NCBI GenBank assembly: GCA_963810775.1
Contig: CAWEOT010000006.1
Coordinates: forward strand, 276,250 to 340,249
Direction: 5' to 3'
From: DATBVX01 sp963810775
GTDB lineage: Bacteria > Pseudomonadota > Gammaproteobacteria > Steroidobacterales > Steroidobacteraceae
DNA: 64,000 nt
The notes under the pieces were generated by a model. That model was not told the origin of the DNA. It did not search any database and was given only the letters and a program-made list of their open reading frames with translations. The stretch's first letter is position 1. The number at the start of each line of letters is the position of its first letter. Shown here in pieces: positions 46,712 through 54,895 of the stretch. Made by a program: the position numbers and the translations under genes.

Positions 46712-47313
46712 CGTGCTCTCTTAATGCGCGCTGAGGATCCCGAACCCGCGGCGGCGCCAGCCGCGAGCTCGTCGATGAAGAACATGGCGAAGGGCCACTG
46801 ACCGAACCCGGAAGCTGGATTGAGATGTCCGGCCTCGCCGAGATCGACGAGTCGGCTGCCCCAGCAATCGGCGAGTGTCGCTACGCGGTCATAGTGCGCC
46901 AGAGGGTCGTTGCAGCTCGCCGCGACGATGCTCGGGAACGCGAGCGGAATGCGCGGCACGGGCAGCCAACCGCCTTCGGACAGCTCTGCGATAGTCGGAT
47001 AGCCTGCGGGCATCGGCCGCTCGAAGTCGGGTGGCGTCGCCAGCAGCGCGCCGACAATTCCGCGGCAACGCGTCCGCAGTGCCCAGTGCACGACCATGAT
47101 CACCCCGGCACTGTGCGCAACAATAATAATCGGTCCATCGATCGCGCTGGCCTCCTCCTCGATCGCGCGAACGCGCGCTGCGCAGTCGAGCTGCTGGCGG
47201 CCCATCGGCGCGACGGTCCGCACACGCGGCAGGCGCGAAGCGAGCAGCGTTTGCCAGTGCTCCTCGACATGATCGCGCAGGCCGGGAACGATGAGGACTG
47301 TTGGCGTCGTCAT
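46663..47313 (-). CDS. RBBP9/YdeN-family serine hydrolase
   Basis: 216 residues of alpha/beta-hydrolase fold. Starts VLIVPGLRDHVEEHWQTLL, the family hallmark (PGLxxxxxxHWQ), nucleophile serine in IIIVAHSAGV, and a late GHLNPASGFGQWP carrying the catalytic histidine. Small cytoplasmic esterase or amidase. ATG 47313 coincides with the BKACE stop in TGATG, implying coupling. The last forty or so residues overlap the QOR start and look unnatural; a frame error near 46730 would give a shorter end. Confidence 0.85.
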   Translation of the reverse strand: MTTPTVLIVPGLRDHVEEHWQTLLASRLPRVRTVAPMGRQQLDCAARVRAIEEEASAIDGPIIIVAHSAGVIMVVHWALRTRCRGIVGALLATPPDFERPMPAGYPTIAELSEGGWLPVPRIPLAFPSIVAASCNDPLAHYDRVATLADCWGSRLVDLGEAGHLNPASGFGQWPFAMFFIDELAAGAAAGSGSSARIKRARCQKPYVSMKPVARKS

Positions 47314-48371
47314 CAGGCGATGCGTCGCAGTGGACCGCGCTGCCCGCGCTGGCGATTCGGGGCGAAGCCGTTCTTCGCCAAAGTCTCGTCGGCGTTGCCG
47401 TAGAACTCGCCGATCCGGTAGATCTCGCGCGCTTCCTTGCCACTCGCGATGTCGCGGCCGAGCTCACGCGAAATGCGGACCAGCTGCTCGACTTGCATCA
47501 CCGAACTCATCTTGGCCTTGCGGTCCTGCGTCCAGAGGTTGTCCTCGATGCCGCAGCGCACGTGCAGACCCAGGGCGATCGCCATCGTGTTGAGCGGCAG
47601 CACGTTCAACATCGAAGTTTCCAGCGTCAGCACCGCGCCGTCCGGCACGGCACGCACGAAATTCGCCAGGTTATAGAGGTTCGGCTGATCGAACCCGCCG
47701 CCGATCGCGACCCACGTGAGGATCAGTGGGACGTTGCAGGTGCCGTTGCGCATCATGCGCTCCACGGTCTCGATCTGCGTGATGTTGGCGAGTTGGAAGT
47801 GGGTCTGGATCCCGTTAGCGGAGAGGCGCCGGATGTGCTCTTCCACCCACTCGGGACCCGCGGGAATGGTCATCTCGCGATAGGCACGGTACATCGCGGG
47901 CTCAGCGAGCGAGGTGCCGACGAGGTCGGCTTCGCACATCTGCTCGACGATGTTCATCTGGTTGGTGTTGATGGCGATCGTCACCTGGTCGGGCGCGGGC
48001 TTGAGCTCGGCGAGCATGTGGCGCGTGTCGTCGCTCAGCCACTTGGCGATTTCACCCTCGTCTTCCGGTGAAAAGGAGATCGAGCCGCCGACCTGCAGGA
48101 TCATCTCGGGCACCGCGTCGCGCAGCCGCTCCAGGAGCTCGTTGAACAGCGACAGGCGCTTGGAACCATGGCCGTCGAGCTCGCGCACGTGCACGTGCAG
48201 CACAGTCGCTCCGGCGTCGTAGCAGTCCACGGCCTTCTGCACGTGCTCGTCCAGGGTGACCGGGATGTCTTCGGGGAAATCGGCCGGCATCCACTCGGGC
48301 CCGTATGGGGCCACGGTGATGACGAGTTTTTCCTGGTTTTCCGGGAAGAGCGAACCGTCGATGAAATGCAT
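47313..48371 (-). CDS. BKACE family beta-keto acid cleavage enzyme (DUF849)
   Basis: 352 residues. Family features: VITVAPYGPEW near the start, metal-binding HVHVRELDG (HxH), then GGSISFSP and TLETSMLNVLPLN. BKACE enzymes condense a beta-keto acid with acetyl-CoA and cleave it to acetoacetate/acetoacetyl-CoA plus a new CoA ester; known substrates include 3-keto-5-aminohexanoate and dehydrocarnitine. ATG 48371 follows the dioxygenase stop by 45 bases. The specific beta-keto acid is unknown and should be the key to this operon's pathway. Confidence 0.92.
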   Translation of the reverse strand: MHFIDGSLFPENQEKLVITVAPYGPEWMPADFPEDIPVTLDEHVQKAVDCYDAGATVLHVHVRELDGHGSKRLSLFNELLERLRDAVPEMILQVGGSISFSPEDEGEIAKWLSDDTRHMLAELKPAPDQVTIAINTNQMNIVEQMCEADLVGTSLAEPAMYRAYREMTIPAGPEWVEEHIRRLSANGIQTHFQLANITQIETVERMMRNGTCNVPLILTWVAIGGGFDQPNLYNLANFVRAVPDGAVLTLETSMLNVLPLNTMAIALGLHVRCGIEDNLWTQDRKAKMSSVMQVEQLVRISRELGRDIASGKEAREIYRIGEFYGNADETLAKNGFAPNRQRGQRGPLRRIA

Positions 48372-48416
48372 GGGAGGTCCTGTTGAGGAAATGAATCGGG
48401 TTGGGCGATGCGAAGC

Positions 48417-49271
48417 TCAGTACGGTGCGTCGCCCTTGATGCCGGCACGCTCCATCTTGCGATGGCAGGCCGGGTAGTCCATCACCGCATAGTGCTGCGT
48501 GCTGCGGTTGTCCCACATGGCGACGCTGTTCTTCTTCCAGCGCCAGCGCACCTGGTACTCGGGAATCTGCGCTTGGCTCAGCAGGTACTGGAGGAGCTGG
48601 GCGGCACCCGGCGCGAAGTCCTGGCCGTAACGCACGTTGTCGGCCGTGTGAAAGTTGGTGAAGTGCGTGGTGAACGCATTGACGAACAGCACCTTCTCGC
48701 CGGTCTCCGGGTGAGTGCGCACGACGGGATGCTCGGCATCGGGAAACTGCGCCTTGAGCGCCAGGCGTTTTTCGCCCGGCATCGCCGCACCAAACGTCGC
48801 CTCGACGCTATGGCGGGCTCGCAAGCCCGCGATCCGTTCTTTGATGTGCGCCGGCAGGTTCTCGTAGGCGAGGACCATGTTGGCCCACATGGTGTCGCCA
48901 CCCACTTCGGGACATTCCACGCAGCGCAGTACACAGCCGAACGGCGGCTTCTCGCGCCAGGTGGCGTCCGTGTGCCAGGCGTTCTCGTAGCGCTCGTTCG
49001 GGATGTCGGGTGACTTGTAGATGCGCACGAGGCCTGGATGCTCGGGATCGCTTCCGACCACCGGGTGATCCTCGAGCTCGCCGAAATGGCGCGCAAAGGC
49101 GACGTGCTCGGCGCGCGTGATGTCCTGATCGCGGAAGAAGAGCACGCGGTGTTTGAGCAGCAGCGCGCGGATTTGCACCATCAGCTCCGGCGTGCGTGCC
49201 GCGAGGCCGAGATCCACGTTGGAAATCTCGGCGCCGATTGCGCAAGTGAGTGGTTTGGCGATGGGTTTCAT
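48417..49271 (-). CDS. TauD/TfdA-type Fe(II)/2-oxoglutarate dioxygenase
   Basis: About 284 residues from ATG 49271 (MKPIAKPLTCAIGAEISNVDLG), the start best matching family length; in-frame ATGs at 49358 and 49316 are possible but leave only about 33-75 bases to the divergent AraC gene. Iron ligands: HxD in AWHTDATWREKPPF and the distal histidine in STQHYAVMDYP; the 2-oxoglutarate arginine should be in the terminal PACHRKMER. Hydroxylates a substrate, often releasing sulfite, amine or alcohol. First gene of the minus operon ahead of BKACE. Confidence 0.9.
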   Translation of the reverse strand: MKPIAKPLTCAIGAEISNVDLGLAARTPELMVQIRALLLKHRVLFFRDQDITRAEHVAFARHFGELEDHPVVGSDPEHPGLVRIYKSPDIPNERYENAWHTDATWREKPPFGCVLRCVECPEVGGDTMWANMVLAYENLPAHIKERIAGLRARHSVEATFGAAMPGEKRLALKAQFPDAEHPVVRTHPETGEKVLFVNAFTTHFTNFHTADNVRYGQDFAPGAAQLLQYLLSQAQIPEYQVRWRWKKNSVAMWDNRSTQHYAVMDYPACHRKMERAGIKGDAPY

Positions 49272-49391
49272 ATCGGGCACTGCTAAAGCGCTCAGCGGTC
49301 CTGCAAGCGGGCGCATTGTGGGTGGAGACGAGGTTTGCGTGTTGACGCTGGGTGACATAGGTTTGTCATTTGGGGACACCAGCGAGAGGCC

Positions 49392-50435
49392 ATGCGTGGC
49401 CTGACGCGCAGCGCCAGTTTGTCGAGCTTCGACGAGGTCGCCCGAACAGCGGGCCTCGACCCGAACGGCCTGCTGCGCGAATTCGATCTGCCGCAGCGTT
49501 GCCTCACCGAGCCGGAAATGCGCATCCCGGTGGACTCCGTCCGACGGCTCCTCGAAGCAGCTGCGGATCGAAGCGGCGTCGAGGGATTCGGACTGCGCAT
49601 GGCCCAGGCGCGACTGCTCTCCGACATGGGCCCGCTCGGACTCTTGATGCGCGAACAGCCGACTCTGCGGCACGCGCTCGAGGTGTGCGCCAGCTACGCG
49701 AACCGGCTGAACGCTGCGCTCTATTTCACGATCGAGGAGAGTCCCGACGTCGTCGTGTTACGCGAGGATCTGATCCTCGGTCGGCCCGGCCCGCTGCGTC
49801 AGTCGGCGGAGCTCGCGATGGGTGTCGTGTTTCGGGTGTTGCAGACATTCATGGGGTCGCAGTGGCGTCCCCTGCGTGTCTGCTTCTCGCACGATGCGCC
49901 CACCGATCGCACCGAACACGACCGGCTGTTCGGCTGCCGGGTCGAGTTCGGTCACGCCTTCAACGGCATCGTCTGTGCGAGCCGCGATCTCGACGTCGCG
50001 AATCCCAATGCCGATCCGGGGCTCGCGCGCCTGGCGCGCCAGATGCTGGACGCCTATCCCAAGCCAAGTTCCGACGAGATGACGGCGCAGGTGCGGCGGC
50101 TCGTAGTAAGCCTTCTCAGCACTGGAGCGTGCACTATCGAAGTCGTCGCGCAGCACCTCGGCGTCGACCGGCGCACCGTTCACCGGCGCCTCGCGCAAGA
50201 AGGCGAAACGTTCTCGCAAATCGTCGCCGGCGTCCGGCGCGAGCTTGCGACCAGCTTCCTCAAGGATCCGAACCGCAACCTCGCGGAAGTATCCTTGCTC
50301 CTCGGGTTCTCCTCTCTTAGCGGTTTTTCCCGCTGGCATCGTCAGCAGTTCGGAAAAACCGCCTCGGCGCAGCGCACCGCGAGTCGCAGAGCCACTCCCA
50401 AGCGGCAGACTCGCGTACGCAGCCGGCCGCATTGA
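49392..50435 (+). CDS. AraC-family regulator with arabinose-operon-type ligand domain
   Basis: 347 residues. N-terminal effector domain (SLSSFDEVARTAGLDPNGLLREF, PTLRHALEVCASYANRLN) of the OruR/arabinose_bd type; C-terminal AraC double helix-turn-helix with CTIEVVAQHLGVDRRTVHRRLA and AEVSLLLGFSSLSGFSRWHRQQFG. Divergent from the dioxygenase operon and 120 bases upstream of the TonB receptor gene on its own strand, so it is well placed to activate both. Ribosome site GAGAGG is close to the ATG. Confidence 0.92.
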   Translation: MRGLTRSASLSSFDEVARTAGLDPNGLLREFDLPQRCLTEPEMRIPVDSVRRLLEAAADRSGVEGFGLRMAQARLLSDMGPLGLLMREQPTLRHALEVCASYANRLNAALYFTIEESPDVVVLREDLILGRPGPLRQSAELAMGVVFRVLQTFMGSQWRPLRVCFSHDAPTDRTEHDRLFGCRVEFGHAFNGIVCASRDLDVANPNADPGLARLARQMLDAYPKPSSDEMTAQVRRLVVSLLSTGACTIEVVAQHLGVDRRTVHRRLAQEGETFSQIVAGVRRELATSFLKDPNRNLAEVSLLLGFSSLSGFSRWHRQQFGKTASAQRTASRRATPKRQTRVRSRPH

Positions 50436-50555
50436 GCGCTCACACGCCGTCCCCTAAGGATAAATAGATGTCCCCGATTGCAAGTCCGGCGTGCGAACGC
50501 CCCCCTAGGATGCGCCGCCATCAGAGGGTCCGTGCGTCGCACGAAGGGGCAATCC

Positions 50556-52970
50556 GTGGAGTTCTCAAGAACCGGTTTGATCTGGGCTGCATTAGCCCTC
50601 ACCGCAGCGCAGGCATCAGCACAGGAACCGAGCGCTGACGATGCAACGTCCGCTGGGGCGTCATCCGCCTCACTCGAAGAGATCGTCGTTTCCGCGAACA
50701 AGCGCGAAGAATCGATGCAACGGGTGCCGGTGTCGGTCAACGCCATCTCCGGCGATCAGTTGACCAAGAGCGGCGTCGTGCGCCTGCAGGATGCGCAGCT
50801 TCCGAGCCTGACGGTGCAGGAAGGCGGCCTCGGTAACAACGTTTATATCCGCGGCATCGGCTCGGGGATCAATCCGGGATTCGAACAGTCCGTCGGCACG
50901 TATGTCGATGGCATCTATCGCGGTCGCGGGCAGCAGTCGCGGGCTCCGCTGTTCGATGTCGAGCGGGTTGAATTGCTACGCGGACCGCAGACGACTCTTT
51001 TCGGTAAGAACAGCGTCGCGGGCGCGATCAACGTCACGAGCGCCCAGCCAACCTCGACCCTCGATGGCTACGTCACGGGCACGTACGATTTCGACCTGGA
51101 ACAGGCGGGAGTCGAAGGCGCGATCTCCGGTCCTCTCGGTGACCGTGTTCGCGGTCGTCTCTCCGGGCGCGCACTCTCCGCGGACGGCTTCGTGGAGAAT
51201 CTCACCATCGGTGGGGGCGAGCCCAGCCGAGACGACATGAGCGCTCGCGCCCAGCTCGCGTTCGATATCACTCCGGACCTGACGGCGACACTCAAGGCGG
51301 AGGTGAGCCAGTTCGACAAGGAAGGTCGCGGCCTCGAGGTCTACAACGAGCGCCCGGCCGCTGCGGGGCCCTTCGCCGGCCTCATGTACTCCCAGATTCT
51401 CTCGGCGCTGGGTTCGGATCCCTCCGTGCTCAACAACACGCTCGATTACCGCCGCTCTGGCGGTCCCGAGACGAGCGACAACAAGAGCCAAGAGTACGCC
51501 ATGACGTTCGACTGGCGAGTCGGCGGCGGCACTTTGACCGCGATCACCGGGTATTCGACGTACAGCTTCGACGAGCTGTGCGACTGTGACTTCACGGGCG
51601 CCAACGTCTTCAACGTCGGACTCGATGAAGATTTTGATCAGTTCAGCCAGGAGATCCGCTTCGCCTCCTCGCAGGGCAACACCTTCGACTACATCGTCGG
51701 TGCGTACTACGAAGACACGAAGCTTCAGTACGGCGATACGATCCTCGTCAACTCGACGAGCCTGCTCGTGCCGCTGATCAACGCCATGCAACCGGGCGCA
51801 GGCACCGCGATCGGTAACACTGGAACGCCCCGGACGTTTCGTCAGGACGAGAGCGGAGCCTCCGCGTTCGCGCGCGTGACCTGGAACGCGACGGATGCGC
51901 TGCATATGAATCTTGGCGTGCGCGTCGCATACGAAGAGAAGGAAGCGACGCGGGATCTGGCGATCGCCGCCATCGACGGCACGCCGCTCGCCGGGGCACA
52001 AGCTGTCATCGCGCCGATCGTCTATGGCTCGGTGTTCAACGTCAGGGCCCACTCGCTGAGCGGTTCGCGCGACGGGTGGAAGACCATGCCGTCCCTCAGC
52101 GTGCAGTACGACCTGAGCGACGATGTGATGGCGTACGTCTCCTACGTTGAGGGCTTCAAGTCCGGCGGCTTCGATGCACGCTCGAACAACCCCACTTCAC
52201 CGCCCGCCACGGTCTGCACGGCGCCCAACACTCCCGTCGGCTGCATTCCGGCTGCAAGTGTCGGGAGCTTTGAGTTCGATGACGAAGAATCGCAGAGCTA
52301 CGAGGTCGGCCTCAAGTCGCACTTCGCCGAGGACCGTGCGGAACTCAACCTCGCTTACTACTTCAACGACTTCAAGAATCTCCAGGTCAGCACCTTCGAT
52401 GGCGTGCTCGGCTACAACGTGAGCAACGCCGGGGCCGCGCAGGTTCAGGGCGTTGAGCTCGATGGTCGCTGGAAGATTGTCGACAGTCTCATGCTGCGTG
52501 GCTCGCTCGCGTGGACGGACTTCGAGTACAAGGAGTTCTTCGGCCAGTGTTACACCGGCCAGACGCCCAATGCGCCGGACGGCCGCAACTGCGACTACGC
52601 CGGCAAGACCAGCATCTTCGTGCCTGACTTGGCGGGTACCGTCGCGCTCGACTGGTTCGTCGCCCTGGGACAGAACCTGCAACTCGCGACTACGCTCGAG
52701 ACAGTCTACAGCGGTGCGTATTACCCGCAGGCGACGCTCGATCCGGCGACGCGCGAGGATTCGTACTTCAAGTACAACGCGCGCATCGCATTGTCTTCAC
52801 AGCAAGGCAACTGGGAGGTCGCGCTGCTCGGCCGCAACCTGAGCGACGAGGTCGTGACCGGCTACGCCGCAGACATTCCGCTCGCAGCGCGCACCTTCGG
52901 TGCGCCGAGCTACGGTTCATTCGTTGCGCCGCCGCGCAGCGTCGCAGTGCAGGCAACCTTCAAATTCTAA
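50556..52970 (+). CDS. TonB-dependent outer-membrane receptor (BKACE locus)
   Basis: 804 residues from GTG 50556, chosen for its AAGGGG ribosome site at six-base spacing; GTG 50532 is an alternative. Signal peptide LIWAALALTAAQASAQ, TonB box LEEIVVSANKREES, plug with YIRGIGSGINPGF and ERVELLRGPQTTLFGKNSVAG, then barrel strands to the canonical final aromatic (VAVQATFKF). Intact, unlike the first receptor. A strong terminator follows. Together with the AraC gene and the minus-strand enzymes it suggests uptake of the compound degraded by that operon. Substrate unknown. Confidence 0.94.
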   Translation: MEFSRTGLIWAALALTAAQASAQEPSADDATSAGASSASLEEIVVSANKREESMQRVPVSVNAISGDQLTKSGVVRLQDAQLPSLTVQEGGLGNNVYIRGIGSGINPGFEQSVGTYVDGIYRGRGQQSRAPLFDVERVELLRGPQTTLFGKNSVAGAINVTSAQPTSTLDGYVTGTYDFDLEQAGVEGAISGPLGDRVRGRLSGRALSADGFVENLTIGGGEPSRDDMSARAQLAFDITPDLTATLKAEVSQFDKEGRGLEVYNERPAAAGPFAGLMYSQILSALGSDPSVLNNTLDYRRSGGPETSDNKSQEYAMTFDWRVGGGTLTAITGYSTYSFDELCDCDFTGANVFNVGLDEDFDQFSQEIRFASSQGNTFDYIVGAYYEDTKLQYGDTILVNSTSLLVPLINAMQPGAGTAIGNTGTPRTFRQDESGASAFARVTWNATDALHMNLGVRVAYEEKEATRDLAIAAIDGTPLAGAQAVIAPIVYGSVFNVRAHSLSGSRDGWKTMPSLSVQYDLSDDVMAYVSYVEGFKSGGFDARSNNPTSPPATVCTAPNTPVGCIPAASVGSFEFDDEESQSYEVGLKSHFAEDRAELNLAYYFNDFKNLQVSTFDGVLGYNVSNAGAAQVQGVELDGRWKIVDSLMLRGSLAWTDFEYKEFFGQCYTGQTPNAPDGRNCDYAGKTSIFVPDLAGTVALDWFVALGQNLQLATTLETVYSGAYYPQATLDPATREDSYFKYNARIALSSQQGNWEVALLGRNLSDEVVTGYAADIPLAARTFGAPSYGSFVAPPRSVAVQATFKF

Positions 52971-52992
52971 GCTGCACGACTTAAGTTCTGGC

Positions 52993-53033
52993 AAGCCGCG
53001 CGGTTCTCCTCGGGCCGCGCGGCTTCTTTGTTT
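52993..53033 (+). terminator. Rho-independent terminator after TonB receptor
   Basis: AAGCCGCGCGG, 11-base loop, CCGCGCGGCTT, then CTTTGTTT. Perfect 11-base stem, 22 bases after the receptor stop. Confidence 0.88.
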
Positions 53034-53081
53034 CAGCGCCAGCCGACATAATCGACTATCGGAACACTGTGCAGGTGCTGA

Positions 53082-54080
53082 ATGCAGCCCGACGCGACAA
53101 TAGCGCGCCGTGCACCGGGGTTGCTGGTGGCGATGCTCATCGCCGGTGTCGCGACACTCGCGGCCAGGCGATTGCACTGGCCCGACATGCTGGTCGCGCT
53201 TGGCCTCGGCCTGCTGCTCGCGCAAACCCTGCGCGGTGCACGCTGGAACCCCGGACTCACGTTCGCTTCCCAGACAGTGCTGCGCATTGGCATCGCGCTG
53301 CTCGGGTTGCGGGTGACTTTGGCACAGCTCACGACGCTCGGGTGGTCGACCGTGGCGACCGTGCTGATCGCTATTCTGTGCGTATTCACCGCCGCCTGGC
53401 TGCTTGCCCGCCTGTTGCGGGTTCCCGCTGAATTCGCCGCCATTGCCGCAACTGCGGTCGCGATCTGCGGCGTGTCCGCCGCACTCGCGGCGGCCTCGGT
53501 CCTGCCGCAGAGTCGGCAGGTGCGCGACGGTGCGCTCTTCGTCTGCGTCGCCGTCTCGCTAATCGGCACGATCGCGATGATCGTTTATCCCACGCTCACC
53601 GAGCTGGCGGGATGGGATCTCGCCGCCTCCGCCACGTTCCTGGGTGCTTCGATCCACGAAGTGGCGCAGGTTGTCGGTGCGTCCTTTGCCCTCTCGCCCG
53701 AGCACGGCGAGCTCGCGGTACTCACTAAGCTCCTGCGGGTGGCGCTGCTCGCGCCGGTGGTCATGGTGCTGCGTGGTTGGTCCATCCGCCACTATGCGGC
53801 CGATCGGAATGATCCCCAGAAGGCCAACGTCGAGACACTGCCGACGTTTCTGATCGTCTTCATCGCACTGGTGGCGATTGGCAGTTTCGTTCCATGGCCG
53901 CAGCCGCTCGTGGACAGCGCCGCAGTCGTCTCGCGCTACTGCCTCCTCACTGCGGTCGCCGCGCTCGGATTGCTCACCCACACCGGATCGCTGCTGCGGC
54001 TCGGCTGGCAGCCTGTAGTTCTGATGGTCGCGCTGACGGTCGTGATCGCCGTGGTGGCGGCCCTCGGCGTCAGTATGTGA
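53082..54080 (+). CDS. YeiH-family putative sulfate exporter
   Basis: 332 residues with about ten hydrophobic helices. Family signatures: GLGLLLAQTLRG, VLRIGIALLGLRVTL, VAICGVSAALAAASVL, FLGASIHEVAQVVGA. YeiH/UPF0324 proteins are predicted inner-membrane anion exporters; sulfite or sulfate export has been proposed. If the TauD-like dioxygenase nearby releases sulfite, export would make sense, but the strong terminator between the loci and the separate promoter make this only a hint. Ribosome site is weak; ATG 53082 fits the family start. Confidence 0.9.
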   Translation: MQPDATIARRAPGLLVAMLIAGVATLAARRLHWPDMLVALGLGLLLAQTLRGARWNPGLTFASQTVLRIGIALLGLRVTLAQLTTLGWSTVATVLIAILCVFTAAWLLARLLRVPAEFAAIAATAVAICGVSAALAAASVLPQSRQVRDGALFVCVAVSLIGTIAMIVYPTLTELAGWDLAASATFLGASIHEVAQVVGASFALSPEHGELAVLTKLLRVALLAPVVMVLRGWSIRHYAADRNDPQKANVETLPTFLIVFIALVAIGSFVPWPQPLVDSAAVVSRYCLLTAVAALGLLTHTGSLLRLGWQPVVLMVALTVVIAVVAALGVSM

Positions 54081-54175
54081 GCAGCGCCTCCACTTAATTA
54101 GTGGTAGGCGGCCCTCTGGCGCTGCTGCGCCGCTGCGTAGACACTACGCAAGTTTTCAATCTCGTGAGTCCGGGT

Positions 54176-54883
54176 ATGGCGATCTGGGTCGGAACCTCCG
54201 GATACAACTACCCGGAATGGAAGGGGAGCTTCTACCCGGAGTCGCTCTCCGCCGCGAAGATGCTGCCCTACTACGCCGAGCGCCTCTCGACGGTCGAGAT
54301 CAACTACACGTTCTATCGCGCGCCGAACAAGAAGATCCTTGAGGGCTGGAGTGCTCAGACGCCAGAGCACTTCAAGTTCACGCTCAAGGCGCCGAAGAGG
54401 ATCACGCACGAGGCGCGCCTCAAGGACTGCGCGGACCGTGTGAAGTACTTTCTCGAGACGGCCAAAGCGCTCGGGCCCAAGCTCGGCGTCCTCTTCTTTC
54501 AGTTGCCGCCGAACTTCAAGAAGGACATCCCGCTGTTCGAGGCTTTCCTCGACACGTTTCCGGCCGGCACGATCGCCGCTTTCGAGTTCCGTCACGGCTC
54601 CTGGCTGGACGATGAGGTGTATCAACGCTTGAAGCAGCGCAACCTGGCGCTCTGCATCGCAGACAGCGAAACACGCTCGACGCCCGTAGAACTCACCGCG
54701 GACTATGCGTACTTCAGGCTGCGCGATGAAGGCTACACGCCAGCCGATATCACCAGCTGGGCGAAGACCATCCGCGAAAAGGCCTCAGGCTGTAAAGAAG
54801 TCTTCGTGTACTTCAAGCACGAGGAAGAGGGAAAGGGCCCGGAGTTCGCGAAGTTACTGCTGGACGCGTTGGCCGCGACGTAG
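54176..54883 (+). CDS. DUF72 (YecE-like) protein
   Basis: 235 residues from ATG 54176; an upstream in-frame start at 54101 adds a leader without support. Motifs GTSGYNYPEWKGSFYPE at the start, LGVLFFQLPPNF, AFEFRHGSWL and FVYFKHEEEG at the end identify the TIM-barrel DUF72 family. Function is not established; the fold and conserved acidic residues suggest a nuclease-like or sugar-binding role. Converges with the M13 peptidase gene, leaving only about 12 bases between stops. Confidence 0.92.
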   Translation: MAIWVGTSGYNYPEWKGSFYPESLSAAKMLPYYAERLSTVEINYTFYRAPNKKILEGWSAQTPEHFKFTLKAPKRITHEARLKDCADRVKYFLETAKALGPKLGVLFFQLPPNFKKDIPLFEAFLDTFPAGTIAAFEFRHGSWLDDEVYQRLKQRNLALCIADSETRSTPVELTADYAYFRLRDEGYTPADITSWAKTIREKASGCKEVFVYFKHEEEGKGPEFAKLLLDALAAT

Positions 54884-54895
54884 GAGAAGCAGGCC

